A DNA stretch of 14,624 nucleotides from Parachlamydiales bacterium. GTDB taxonomy: Bacteria; Chlamydiota; Chlamydiia; Chlamydiales; JAJFMK01. Shown here piece after piece: positions 1-8,110 of the stretch. Below the pieces are notes generated by a model that was given only the letters and a program-made list of their open reading frames with translations, made no database searches and was not told where the DNA came from. The position numbers and the translations under genes are program-made. Position 1 is the first letter of the stretch; every line of letters begins with the position of its first letter. The stretch is taken from positions 1 to 14,624 of the forward strand of contig JAGVKY010000017.1 of NCBI GenBank assembly GCA_020050175.1, written 5' to 3'.

Positions 1-83
1 AAGGGGCAATGACGGCGCCGGCCCACGGCCTTTGTTTAGAAAAAGTCTTTTATCCATCTGATAAGCAGCCGTTTGAGAGCTAA
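1..83 (+). CDS. truA: tRNA pseudouridine synthase A, C-terminal end only (partial)
   Basis: The window opens inside a + strand gene read in frame 3 (first full codon at base 3) and ending at TAA 81-83. The last 26 residues contain TAPAHGL followed by CLEKVFYP. This resembles the usual C-terminus of TruA enzymes, where an 'A-TAPA-GL-L--V-Y' strand closes the catalytic domain. TruA converts uridines 38-40 of the tRNA anticodon arm to pseudouridine in the cytoplasm. The catalytic aspartate lies upstream of the window, so the assignment rests on this tail alone. The gene is locally GC-rich. It converges on tamB, and no clear terminator lies between them. The stop codon sits in a small direct repeat (CTAATTT at 80-86 and 90-96). 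Confidence 0.7.
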   Translation, partial: GAMTAPAHGLCLEKVFYPSDKQPFES

Positions 84-93
84 TTTAATCTAA

Positions 94-204
94 TTTGCTC
101 TCAACGAAGCGGAAAGGAAATACCAACAAAAGCTGGAAAAACTCGAACAAGAGATCGCAAACGACGAAGCCTGGCTCCTCATTGAGCAAGATACTAGGTT
201 ATAA
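94..204 (+). pseudogene. Orphan coiled-coil-coding fragment without a start codon
   Basis: Between truA and tamB, the frame from base 94 (just after TAA 91-93) to TAA 202-204 encodes about 36 residues rich in Glu, Lys, Gln and Leu. It includes KYQQKLEKLEQEI and ends AWLLIEQDTRL, a pattern typical of a coiled-coil tail. There is no ATG, GTG or TTG in this frame; the only near-start is CTG at 136. The likeliest readings are the remnant 3' end of a deleted gene, or a chance open frame in purine-rich DNA. A short antisense ORF over the same bases has low-complexity Ser-rich translation and looks like a shadow. Parent family not recognised. Confidence 0.25.
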
Positions 205-246
205 AGTCTGAACGAATTCAAATTTGGAACAGGATAATCTGGCCCG

Positions 247-3171
247 TTAGTAGTCGTGTTCCCACTTGAGCATGAATTTGCCTTCAGCGTCGTCACCTAC
301 TTCAGCCTGTGCCTTAAAATGGTGGGGAAGCTTGGCCTCAATAGCAGCCTGGTTGGGTCCATCCGACACACTTTTCTTGAGGCAAAAGTAGAGCTGGGGA
401 GAAAGGTATTTCCCCACTTCAACAGAGACATTTTCTGGTCCCAATTCTTTCTCCCCAGAAATCTCAAGTCTGTCAATTCCAAGGCCAGATTTTAGACGGT
501 CGAGAAGGTTAGGGTCAGAAGAGGTTGTCGTTGAATCGAGCTTAATGATGCTTTGGGTCAGCTCTTCTCCCTCGTAGGGGGTGATTTCACCAAGGCCTCG
601 ATTAAAGAGAAGGTAAGAGAGAATCTCTCGAGAGGATTTAGCGGGGTTGGAACGGAAAGTGAGTTCCGGGCTTTTTAAAAGACCTTTTAAGATAATTTCG
701 ATTTTTAAATCTTCAATCTCTTGTTTTGCAGTGATGTAAAAGGTCGATTTTGAGCTGGGTTCGCCTTGAAATAAAATCATTCCCTCATTGGAATTAAACG
801 TTTTACTATTAACAGAGAAGGACGCGTTCACAAGCTTTCCCTTTCCGAAGAGAAGAGGGGATTCAGTAGAGCCTTGTAAGTTAAAATCTCCTTTCCAGTA
901 AGAAGAAAAAGAATTTCCATTGATCTGGACAGGATTTGGGACATCGAGATGGAGATCCCATACCAGGCGCCATGGGATTTTTTCTTCTACCGGGTCGATC
1001 TTTTCGTAAATCACATCGAGAGTTTGGAAAATAATGGGAGTTTTTTCTGGTAATAGAATCGACATCTCATCCACTGTCAGATTACCTGAAAGTTTACCTC
1101 CATCACGGTTCCCTACAAGCGCTACTTTTCCAGAGGCCCGCCCAACGACATAATCTAGGTTCAGAACTTCTCCCCCTTTTGTCTCAAGATCAAGCTTGAA
1201 GGGATAATTTTCAGAGAACTGCATCTCTCCTTCACCTGCAATTTCATAACCCCGTCTGTCAAACGCTTTGAGCTTTTTCATCAGCAGGTTGTTTCCTTCA
1301 AAAACGAATTCGCTTTCTAATTGACGGTAGATCATCCCTGTGATGAGATCTTCATAACTGCCATTCTTCAAAGAGAGCTGACCATTAATAAGGGGCGCTG
1401 TAAGAGATCCTGTAAGGTTAAATTTTCCTTTGCCCAAACCAGAAGCTGAAGTTGTATCTGGCAAAACAAGGGCAAGAAAAGGGGCGAGTTCCCCAGAAAA
1501 AGAGACCTCTCCTCTCACAAGGAACGGTTGATTAAGAGAAAATTGTCCTTCTCCCACAATAGCTTCGCCCCCAATGCCCTTTAAGTCATTTTTAAAAGTC
1601 ACTTGTTCGTTTTTGAGTTGGAGATTGAGGGAACCGGCAAGAGGAAAACAGGGGAGTTCCACAGAGAGTAAAGTCACATTTTTGAGTTGTAAGGCAAGAA
1701 GTGCTTCTAAATCAGACCAGGGCCCAACGATTTCCATTGTTCCAACTGCTGAACCTACAAGAGTGGGAAAAAATTCCTGGAGTGAACTTCTCAGAATTTC
1801 TCCTTGGAACGCCACTTCACCTTGATTGCCTCTTCCTTGCCATTTGATAGATGTCTGTCCGGCATGGAGATGCAAACGGTCTAATCGCCAACCGTCAGGG
1901 TAGAAAGAGAGAAAGCCAGTCTCTTCAAGAGAAATGGGGAGGTGATAAATTCGCCCCTCAATCGATTGAAAAAAAAGACGGACCCCTTCGATGGTGGGTG
2001 AAACTTCTCCGCTGACAGCAATTTTTTCCCCCTCTTTTTCTATTTTCATGTTAAAAGGCGATAGCTCTCCTATCCGGCCATTATTAGAAAAAGAAAAGTT
2101 TTCGAAGGTTTCATGGCCGATCTTGAGCTTCTCTAAATGAGCTTTAAGCCTCCATTCCGGTGTCCCATGTTCTTCAGCTAGATAAAGCAACCCTTCCCCA
2201 TCAATCAAGGTGAGTCCTCCCATATCGAGTGTTTGGGTGTAGAGATCCACTTCTAGTTGAGGTGCCAACGGAAAATAATTTTTATCCAGTGGAGTAATAA
2301 AAGAGGCCTTCGCCAAAAGGTCTCCCTTAGCAGCTATAAAAGGGGGGAGGTCGTCGGTTGCTAAAGTTAAGGAGGCTTCAAATAAAGATTTTTTTAAGTC
2401 CAAAAGGGCTTCCAGGGAGCCTACGCCCGTTCCCCAAGAGAGTGTGCCCTCTTTAATGGCGATCGATTCTCCCTCTAACAAAGAGACAAGTCCATCGGCT
2501 TGTAATGGCATGTCGTGAAGTTCACCTACAAAAGAGACATTTCCTTCCCATAAAGGGCCATATCGGTAGAGGATCAGCCCTAATTCCCCATCAACTGGGT
2601 CGTTTTGGGATGCCGTAAAATGCAATTCGACGAGGGGGTGTTGTAATTCCCCACTTCCTTCAAGAGTAAAATTACGCTCTAGAAATGTGCCGGCAGCCTC
2701 CAATGAAGAGAGCATCAGACCCTCTTTTTCCCAACTAACTGAAAGATAAGCAATAGCCGATCCGAAGCGGGGATCATGCCAATCAATTTTCCAATCGTTA
2801 AGAGTCCCTTCAGCGTGGAAATTTCCAAAATCTCCTTCTTGGTCTAATTGTAGTTTTAGGCCGCCTTCTTCGACCCAAAAATTTCCTTTGAGATCGATAA
2901 AATCTTTCAGTTGGATATAGAAAGTGCCAAGCCCAAGGGTTAAAATCTCGGCTTTAAAAAGGGCTCTTCCTTTGGGGTCGAAAACGACCTTTTCTAATTC
3001 AAGCTCGAAAGGAAAAAGTTTGAGATGAAACTCTCCTTGTACTTCGATCCCCATCTCTTTTTGCAAATAGGATAGGAGATGGTTTTTGATCCCATCTTTA
3101 ACCGATGGAAACTGAACCGCCACGAAGAGGGTCAAAAGAAAACTAGTAACGAAGGCAAGGCAATTTTTCAT
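247..3171 (-). CDS. tamB: TamB-like translocation and assembly module protein (DUF490 family)
   Basis: A 974-residue protein with an uncleaved N-terminal membrane anchor (about residues 4-22). A very long stretch follows of alternating hydrophobic/polar beta strands rich in Gly, Leu, Glu and Asn. This is the signature of the TamB/AsmA-like group, whose members form a hydrophobic beta groove spanning the periplasm. Residues from about 620 to the C-terminus read like the conserved TamB C-terminal domain, which docks on the outer-membrane TamA barrel. The final residues are KWEHDY. Length is below that of Enterobacterial TamB (about 1250 residues) but within the range of the wider family. The start ATG shares one base with the tamA stop (TGATG), so the two are translationally coupled. 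The order tamA-tamB matches the standard arrangement. Inferred role: assembly of autotransporter-like outer-membrane proteins (possibly Pmp-type) or phospholipid transfer to the outer membrane. Confidence 0.8.
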   Translation of the reverse strand: MKNCLAFVTSFLLTLFVAVQFPSVKDGIKNHLLSYLQKEMGIEVQGEFHLKLFPFELELEKVVFDPKGRALFKAEILTLGLGTFYIQLKDFIDLKGNFWVEEGGLKLQLDQEGDFGNFHAEGTLNDWKIDWHDPRFGSAIAYLSVSWEKEGLMLSSLEAAGTFLERNFTLEGSGELQHPLVELHFTASQNDPVDGELGLILYRYGPLWEGNVSFVGELHDMPLQADGLVSLLEGESIAIKEGTLSWGTGVGSLEALLDLKKSLFEASLTLATDDLPPFIAAKGDLLAKASFITPLDKNYFPLAPQLEVDLYTQTLDMGGLTLIDGEGLLYLAEEHGTPEWRLKAHLEKLKIGHETFENFSFSNNGRIGELSPFNMKIEKEGEKIAVSGEVSPTIEGVRLFFQSIEGRIYHLPISLEETGFLSFYPDGWRLDRLHLHAGQTSIKWQGRGNQGEVAFQGEILRSSLQEFFPTLVGSAVGTMEIVGPWSDLEALLALQLKNVTLLSVELPCFPLAGSLNLQLKNEQVTFKNDLKGIGGEAIVGEGQFSLNQPFLVRGEVSFSGELAPFLALVLPDTTSASGLGKGKFNLTGSLTAPLINGQLSLKNGSYEDLITGMIYRQLESEFVFEGNNLLMKKLKAFDRRGYEIAGEGEMQFSENYPFKLDLETKGGEVLNLDYVVGRASGKVALVGNRDGGKLSGNLTVDEMSILLPEKTPIIFQTLDVIYEKIDPVEEKIPWRLVWDLHLDVPNPVQINGNSFSSYWKGDFNLQGSTESPLLFGKGKLVNASFSVNSKTFNSNEGMILFQGEPSSKSTFYITAKQEIEDLKIEIILKGLLKSPELTFRSNPAKSSREILSYLLFNRGLGEITPYEGEELTQSIIKLDSTTTSSDPNLLDRLKSGLGIDRLEISGEKELGPENVSVEVGKYLSPQLYFCLKKSVSDGPNQAAIEAKLPHHFKAQAEVGDDAEGKFMLKWEHDY

Positions 3172-4934
3172 CAGAAGGCTTGCCCTATACTCAAATAGAC
3201 CTGGAAGTTCCGGTCAATCGGCCTTCGGTTAAGAGGGAAGGCGATATCAGCTCTCAAAGGGCCAACCGGAGTGTAATAACGGAGGCCAAAACCCCAAGAC
3301 TGCAGTTGTTTTTGATCAAGGCGGGGAATCGCTTCATCGTAGACATTCCCCACCTCATAAAATGTCGTCCAACCAAAATCAGAAGAGAAGCGGATCCGAT
3401 GCTCAGCAGAAAAAACAAAAAGAGATCTTCCTCCAACGGGTTTTCCCTCTCGATTGAGCGGACTGACAGTCAGGTATCTATACCCTCTTAAAGTGTTTTC
3501 AGAACCGGCATAAAAACGTTCGGGGGGGGGGATCGTTCTTGTTCGGGGACCGATGATGGATCCGACATCAAGCTTTAAGGCAAAGACTTGAAAAAGAGGC
3601 CATGACAGAGGGTAATAAAGAGTCTCAATCCCTTCTAGTGTGGTGTAGAAAAAAGGAGATCGGTTGAAACGGTAAGTTGGAGCGGCTTTTAGTAAGATCG
3701 ATCCTCCCGTCGTAGGGTCTAAAAAATCATCCTGCTTTGAATATTTTGTGCTTAAAGGGAGCTTGAACAATGAAAAGGGTTCATTGTTATTAGAATCGGA
3801 ACTAAAAAGCTGTTTGTAGCCCAGTCCAACAGAGTAACGCCAATAGTCGGTTGGAAACCGATCTAAGTGAATAAAAGAAGAATAGAAAGTTTCTGTAAAT
3901 CCTTTAGTTTTCTCTTTTTCAACTTCTGCAACGACTCTCAGTCTTTGGCAGGGCTCTAAAAAGTCAGGAATGGTGTATTCGACTTTCCCGTTTTGAAGAA
4001 TGACAAAGATATCTCCTTTTAAAGAGAGTTTTTGACCTCGGTGAAAGGCATTCCGATTTTCCCAATTAAAGGTCACCCCAGGACCTAGATAGGTGTTATA
4101 GCTGCCGCCAGCTCCAATTGTTCGGTGGCAGGCCTCCTCTAGAATGACATCGAAGGGGAGTTCTCCCTCTTTAGAGGGTTCTTTTGCATGCTTAAAGGCT
4201 ATGGTGCTAAAAAGGCCTGTTCCTTCAAGGGCTGTTTGCGTTGAGCTCAGAAGAAATGGATTGTAAGGATCGAGCTCTCTCCAGCAGATTTTAGAGAGGA
4301 CATAATCAGGACTAACAGTTTTAAGCCCCAAAAGATTTGTTTTACCAAACTTAACAAGAGGTCCAGGCTGGACGAGAAAGAGCAGGGAAATTTCTTCTGT
4401 CGCTTCTCTAGCTATGACTTTTTTATCGATCGTAGCAAAAAGGTATCCACGCTCTTTCAAGATCTCTAAGAGTTTACTCTCAGCTTCCAAAATTTCTTGA
4501 GGGAGGGCAGGGGCCCCTACAATCAGTCCTATGTCGCGAGGGGTAATCCCCTCTAGAGGATTGATCTCCCCGCTGACTAGTTCGACTTCCACATCCCCGA
4601 GAGGGTAGACGCTACCTGGACTCACTCTAAAAACGACGATCGCTTTATTTGCGTAACTATCTTCAACAGTTGCACTGATTTCGGCGGCATAAAGACCAAG
4701 AGTATGGAGTCCCGCGAGGAGATTAGAGATGTCGGCCTGGGCTCTTCTTTGGAGAGCCATCCTAGTTTCGGGGGGCGATTTTTCGAGGAGGACTGTCTGT
4801 GATACAGACCGCAGAATATCAACGGCTTCACCGCTCACGCCTTCAAAACGCACTTGATAATCAAGGGCTTGCAAGCAAAATGAGGCAAAAATTAGGGGCA
4901 GTAAAAGAAACTTGTTCACGATCAACCATCCCAT
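3171..4934 (-). CDS. tamA: TamA-like Omp85-family outer-membrane barrel protein
   Basis: A 587-residue Omp85-superfamily protein: signal peptide, POTRA-like alpha/beta repeats (about residues 25-270), then a C-terminal 16-strand-type barrel (about 270-587). The L6-loop signature of the superfamily is present as TLRGYRY near residue 481. The protein ends in an amphipathic strand with a terminal Phe (YLSIGQAF), the classic barrel sorting signal. The late strand GLRYYTPVGPLRADIAFPL is also typical. The pairing with tamB favours TamA over BamA. The annotated ATG has no Shine-Dalgarno. A GTG six codons in (4917-4919) gives the compact signal peptide MNKFLLLPLIFASFCLQA with GGATGG upstream, and is probably the true start. 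A C10 run lies in the barrel-coding part. Confidence 0.82.
   Translation of the reverse strand: MGWLIVNKFLLLPLIFASFCLQALDYQVRFEGVSGEAVDILRSVSQTVLLEKSPPETRMALQRRAQADISNLLAGLHTLGLYAAEISATVEDSYANKAIVVFRVSPGSVYPLGDVEVELVSGEINPLEGITPRDIGLIVGAPALPQEILEAESKLLEILKERGYLFATIDKKVIAREATEEISLLFLVQPGPLVKFGKTNLLGLKTVSPDYVLSKICWRELDPYNPFLLSSTQTALEGTGLFSTIAFKHAKEPSKEGELPFDVILEEACHRTIGAGGSYNTYLGPGVTFNWENRNAFHRGQKLSLKGDIFVILQNGKVEYTIPDFLEPCQRLRVVAEVEKEKTKGFTETFYSSFIHLDRFPTDYWRYSVGLGYKQLFSSDSNNNEPFSLFKLPLSTKYSKQDDFLDPTTGGSILLKAAPTYRFNRSPFFYTTLEGIETLYYPLSWPLFQVFALKLDVGSIIGPRTRTIPPPERFYAGSENTLRGYRYLTVSPLNREGKPVGGRSLFVFSAEHRIRFSSDFGWTTFYEVGNVYDEAIPRLDQKQLQSWGFGLRYYTPVGPLRADIAFPLNRRPIDRNFQVYLSIGQAF
3522..3531 (-). 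repeat. C10 homopolymer tract inside tamA (G10 on the + strand)
   Basis: Ten consecutive G on the + strand, which read as C10 on the coding strand within ATC CCC CCC CCC GAA (Ile-Pro-Pro-Pro-Glu). It lies about 11 codons before the RGY loop-6 motif. It is the longest homopolymer I saw in the window. Tracts of this length are prone to slipped-strand mispairing, and any change other than a multiple of three would truncate the barrel. Confidence 0.9.
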
Positions 4935-5016
4935 TCTAAATCAAAGAGAATCGTTCGTCCAACAGCTTTTAATAATTCTAAATAGAAGAGGATTATCAAT
5001 TAATTAGATTGAACGG
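4935..5016. promoter_or_regulatory. Divergent AT-rich intergenic region, with imperfect dyad
   Basis: Eighty-two bases separate the tamA start from the chaperone gene start on the other strand, so promoters for both should lie here. On the - strand a TAGAAT hexamer (4980-4975) is one base from the TATAAT consensus but has no good -35 box at 17 bp. On the + strand no convincing pair was found. A dyad TCAAT (4996-5000) / ATTGA (5008-5012) surrounds the AT-rich centre just before the chaperone gene and might bind a regulator. These are weak signals read by eye. Confidence 0.3.
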
Positions 5017-5796
5017 ATGTATTTTATGGATGAATCTCAAGAAGAATGGGACATTACTGATGAAGATGAGCGTTATTTTGCCCGTCTTTCGGCCTCTGTG
5101 GCAGAGATGAAAGTTGCCGACTATTTGGCAAAACACCCGCAACCCTTAAAAGATTCTAACCAACTATTAGCTGATTTCCAAGACGACCTTAAGACTGAGA
5201 CGATTCATACCTATCATGAGACCATTGCAGGGTATCAGGCTTTAGCTGAAGGCCTTGACCCTCTATTAAATCAATTAGATGATGACGAAGCCTTCCGCGT
5301 CAAAAGAGAATATGGGCGGTGGATAGCCTTTGTTCTTTCGATCAATTCGCCAAGTGATTTTTTTGATACAGTTCTCAAAAGTGGAAAATCGCTTCAAGAG
5401 GCTTTCTTTCTCTCTAACGAAACTATGTCCTATTTTTATCAAGTGGGTCGAAGTTTTTTACAGGAAAAGGAATTTATAAAAGCTCGCTCTCTTTTTTTTC
5501 TCCTTTCCCACTTAAATGGAGGCGTCTACGAATTTTGGCTTGGTCTTGCTATTGCCTACCAAGAGTTAGGGGATGTCGAAAAGGCCATTGCCGCCTACCG
5601 AAGAAGTCGGGTTTTAAAAGAGACAGATCCAACTGTCGATCTTTTCCTTGCCGATTGCTATCTCCACATGAATGTTAAGCAAGAAGCAGAAGAGTACCTC
5701 CATACGGCAAAAGAAAAAATGACCAAAAGCCAAGAGTTTGCCTATCTCAAGCCGAAATTTCGGCAGATTAGTAAAAAGTTAAAAGCCCTTTCATAA
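5017..5796 (+). CDS. SycD/LcrH/CesD-like type III secretion TPR chaperone
   Basis: A 259-residue acidic protein whose C-terminal half carries three TPR-like helix pairs at about 136-168, 170-203 and 204-236. Patterns such as FWLGLAIAYQELGDVEKAI and LFLADCYLHM match the class II type III secretion chaperones (SycD/LcrH; Scc2/Scc3 in Chlamydia). These keep translocators or effectors soluble in the cytoplasm before export. The N-terminal ~130 residues are longer than in SycD (about 168 residues in total) and are helical and acid-rich. An ATG four codons in (5026) has a better-spaced GGA upstream and may be the real start. Two genes follow within 9 and 3 nt, so it likely heads their operon and chaperones a neighbour; that partnership is inference. 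A generic TPR protein is the alternative. Confidence 0.68.
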   Translation: MYFMDESQEEWDITDEDERYFARLSASVAEMKVADYLAKHPQPLKDSNQLLADFQDDLKTETIHTYHETIAGYQALAEGLDPLLNQLDDDEAFRVKREYGRWIAFVLSINSPSDFFDTVLKSGKSLQEAFFLSNETMSYFYQVGRSFLQEKEFIKARSLFFLLSHLNGGVYEFWLGLAIAYQELGDVEKAIAAYRRSRVLKETDPTVDLFLADCYLHMNVKQEAEEYLHTAKEKMTKSQEFAYLKPKFRQISKKLKALS

Positions 5797-5805
5797 GGAA
5801 AATCT

Positions 5806-6003
5806 ATGCGAGTGAATTCTCAACCCCCCATACCCCCTTCGATGGGAGATTTTTCACCTGAAGATGAGGAAGTGATCTCTGCACGAGACGTTCTTCCCCA
5901 TCGACCTGGTGAGGCAACCGGAGAAAGCCAGTTAACACCTCAAGAACAATGGGCCTCTTTTATGGGGATTATATCTGCAGCAGGCAGATCCCAAAGGAGT
6001 TAG
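5806..6003 (+). CDS. Small Pro/Ser/Glu-rich hypothetical protein
   Basis: A 65-residue protein of unknown family. The N-terminal half is Pro-, Ser- and acid-rich and looks disordered (PPIPPSMGDFSPEDEE). The C-terminal part could form one short helix (TPQEQWASFMGIISAA). There is no signal peptide or membrane segment. Evidence that it is real: an AAGGA site at 5795-5799 overlaps the stop codon of the chaperone gene, 6 nt from this ATG. The next gene starts 3 nt after its stop and uses a Shine-Dalgarno lying inside it. Position and composition would suit a small secreted substrate or co-chaperone of the type III system, but nothing in the sequence proves this. Confidence 0.6.
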   Translation: MRVNSQPPIPPSMGDFSPEDEEVISARDVLPHRPGEATGESQLTPQEQWASFMGIISAAGRSQRS

Positions 6004-6006
6004 ATC

Positions 6007-8100
6007 ATGAGTCTAGTCCCTAATCCAGGCGTTATCAGAGAGTTTGTTGATACAGCTCGTAGGAATTTGTCTGATTTTTCAAATATTTTACCGCAACTTA
6101 ACTCTGGTCAAAGAAAACTATTTCTTATTGCACTTCGCCTCTTTCAACAAGAAAATTGGGCCGATCAGAAACTCCTCTATGAATGGAAAATGTTAGGAGG
6201 AGAAACTGAACTTATTCATATAACAAAAATTATAAATGGCGATGAAATTATGCCGGGGGATTCTAAGGTCTCCTCCCTCTATGAAAAGCACTTAACTCCC
6301 CCAGCTCTCGAGAAGGCGCTAATCGATACAATTCAAGGTGCTGAGGAGCATAACGCAGATTCTTTTGCAGTGACCTACCTCCTTTTAAAAGATATCGAAG
6401 AAGAAGAAATAGCCATTATTAAAAGATTGAATGGTTTCATCGCTAAGGGAGAAAACCCTAATGCCCAACCTCAACTGGCTAATTGGAGAATGGAAATCGA
6501 TGCCAAAGTTGCAGAATATAAGGAAAAAATTGAAGCCCCGGAAAACATAGATGTTCTTCATCTTTTGCATAAAAGAGCAAGTCAGTTAGAAGCCTTCTCA
6601 GTGGAACTAGGAGTTCTTTTCCCTTCTAAACCAAAGAAAAAAGAGGATATTTCTCCTGCTGAATGGGCTGGTTATCAAGAGTCTCTCCGCCGACTTGTCA
6701 TGGGGCATAAAGCCACTTTAAATGGTATCAGAAGAGAGATTAAGCAGGTCGAAACCTATTTAAGTGAAACAGCTAGAGATGAAAAATCGATCCTGCCCGA
6801 ACCAAAAATCGCTTTAGGCAGTCCGCTCCAAAAAGAAAAGTTAGATGCCTCCGAATTAAGAAAATACATGGGGTCACTCTATGAGGCGTTGCATAGTGAT
6901 AACATTGGGTTTCAATTAAAAGCTCAAAGATTTCTCTATAGTTCAAAAGGAAGAGCTCTCATAGCTCAAGCTTTTAAAGCGTTAGACGAAGGAAAGGATC
7001 TTAGCTTAAAAGTATCTGAAGCAAATGATTTAAAGATGGGGAGTGCTTTTGACGAACGTTTAAAAGGAAAAATCCCTACTTTAAAAGAGAGAATTCAATT
7101 AATTTTCTATCAAATATTTAACCGATCGGTTGTCGCCATTCTTCAATCTCTTAAAATAAGAGAAATTTTACAGAGGTCCCCCATCACAAAGGCTAAGTAC
7201 GAAGAAATCGGAAAAAATCGCCTGGAAAGGATGAGCTTTCAAACAAAAATTCGTCCTACACTTGAAAGTTACACAATTCAAACAACAAGAGATCATGCGC
7301 AAATTTTAAGAAAGTACCTTACCATTTTTCAAAATAGAATCAGAGCAATGTCTTTTCAAGAGATTAGAGTAGAGGTTCAAGCCCTTCAAAAAGCAATAGG
7401 AAAAGATGGAAATTTAGTTTCAAGCCGCTTTGGCAACGAACAAAAAGAACTCATTCTGCAATATTTGGCTTCCTTAATTCCTGAAAATGAGCCCGAGGAG
7501 GGTTTAGAGAAATTTCGTGATCATGTCCTCATTTCTATTGCTGATCGAATGGCTTTTTACGCAGGTGTAGAAAAGTCAGCCGATAGATTTAAAATCCAAC
7601 TAGAGGGTCAAATTTTAAATGCCGATGAGGTTGTTCCTTGGCTTCAAGCAGACCAAAGATTGCAAGATCTAGAGGATGCCATTTTAGAAAGAGCTGCTGA
7701 ACAGGTAGAGACAGAAAAAGAGTTAACTCTCTTGCGAAAATGTGAAAAGGATATAAAAGCTGACCCTGCAACTATTCCTGATAGTTTTAATGAGCTTCTG
7801 GAATTCCAAAAAAATCGTATAGATAGATTAGAGAGACGAAAAGTTGAATTGTCAAGAAGTGTAGCGCGAGATGCAATAGATGAAGTTTTAGGTCCATTAA
7901 AGGAAACGGTAGAAATTTTGGAAGGAAGGGAGCCTTCGACAATTGGACCATTTAACATGTTTGATATCCTGATACAAAGTAGAGTTAATCAACAAAAAAT
8001 TGCCTCCCAGTCACAGGAAGAGGCTTGGAAATTTTACAAAGAAGAGCAGAAAAATTTACTAAAAATCACAAAATCTCTAGCTGAAAAATTAAAGGGATAA
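6007..8100 (+). CDS. Large helical hypothetical protein, candidate type III substrate
   Basis: A 697-residue protein with no family I recognise. It is almost wholly helical and highly charged (Lys, Glu, Gln, Leu), with probable coiled coils around residues 150-260 and 530-640 and at the C-terminus (about 655-697). I see no signal peptide, transmembrane segment, catalytic motif or cysteine cluster. This separates it from the hydrophobic CopB/CopD translocators that often sit beside SycD-type chaperones. The start is well supported: AAGGAG at 5994-5999, 7 nt before ATG, inside the preceding gene. The gene is visibly richer in A and T than tamA, ispG and the dap genes. Its place behind a type III chaperone suggests an effector or structural substrate of that system. 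This is inference from context only. Confidence 0.7.
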   Translation: MSLVPNPGVIREFVDTARRNLSDFSNILPQLNSGQRKLFLIALRLFQQENWADQKLLYEWKMLGGETELIHITKIINGDEIMPGDSKVSSLYEKHLTPPALEKALIDTIQGAEEHNADSFAVTYLLLKDIEEEEIAIIKRLNGFIAKGENPNAQPQLANWRMEIDAKVAEYKEKIEAPENIDVLHLLHKRASQLEAFSVELGVLFPSKPKKKEDISPAEWAGYQESLRRLVMGHKATLNGIRREIKQVETYLSETARDEKSILPEPKIALGSPLQKEKLDASELRKYMGSLYEALHSDNIGFQLKAQRFLYSSKGRALIAQAFKALDEGKDLSLKVSEANDLKMGSAFDERLKGKIPTLKERIQLIFYQIFNRSVVAILQSLKIREILQRSPITKAKYEEIGKNRLERMSFQTKIRPTLESYTIQTTRDHAQILRKYLTIFQNRIRAMSFQEIRVEVQALQKAIGKDGNLVSSRFGNEQKELILQYLASLIPENEPEEGLEKFRDHVLISIADRMAFYAGVEKSADRFKIQLEGQILNADEVVPWLQADQRLQDLEDAILERAAEQVETEKELTLLRKCEKDIKADPATIPDSFNELLEFQKNRIDRLERRKVELSRSVARDAIDEVLGPLKETVEILEGREPSTIGPFNMFDILIQSRVNQQKIASQSQEEAWKFYKEEQKNLLKITKSLAEKLKG

Positions 8101-8110
8101 GTTCATGTGA

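Noticed and set aside
90..296. 68-codon - strand ORF between truA and tamB
   Set aside because: Ser/Cys-rich translation characteristic of the reverse of a Glu/Lys-rich frame, and it overlaps the tamB end.
7644..7958. 104-codon - strand ORF inside the 697-residue gene
   Set aside because: Antisense shadow of a well-supported gene; Ser-rich with no start signal.
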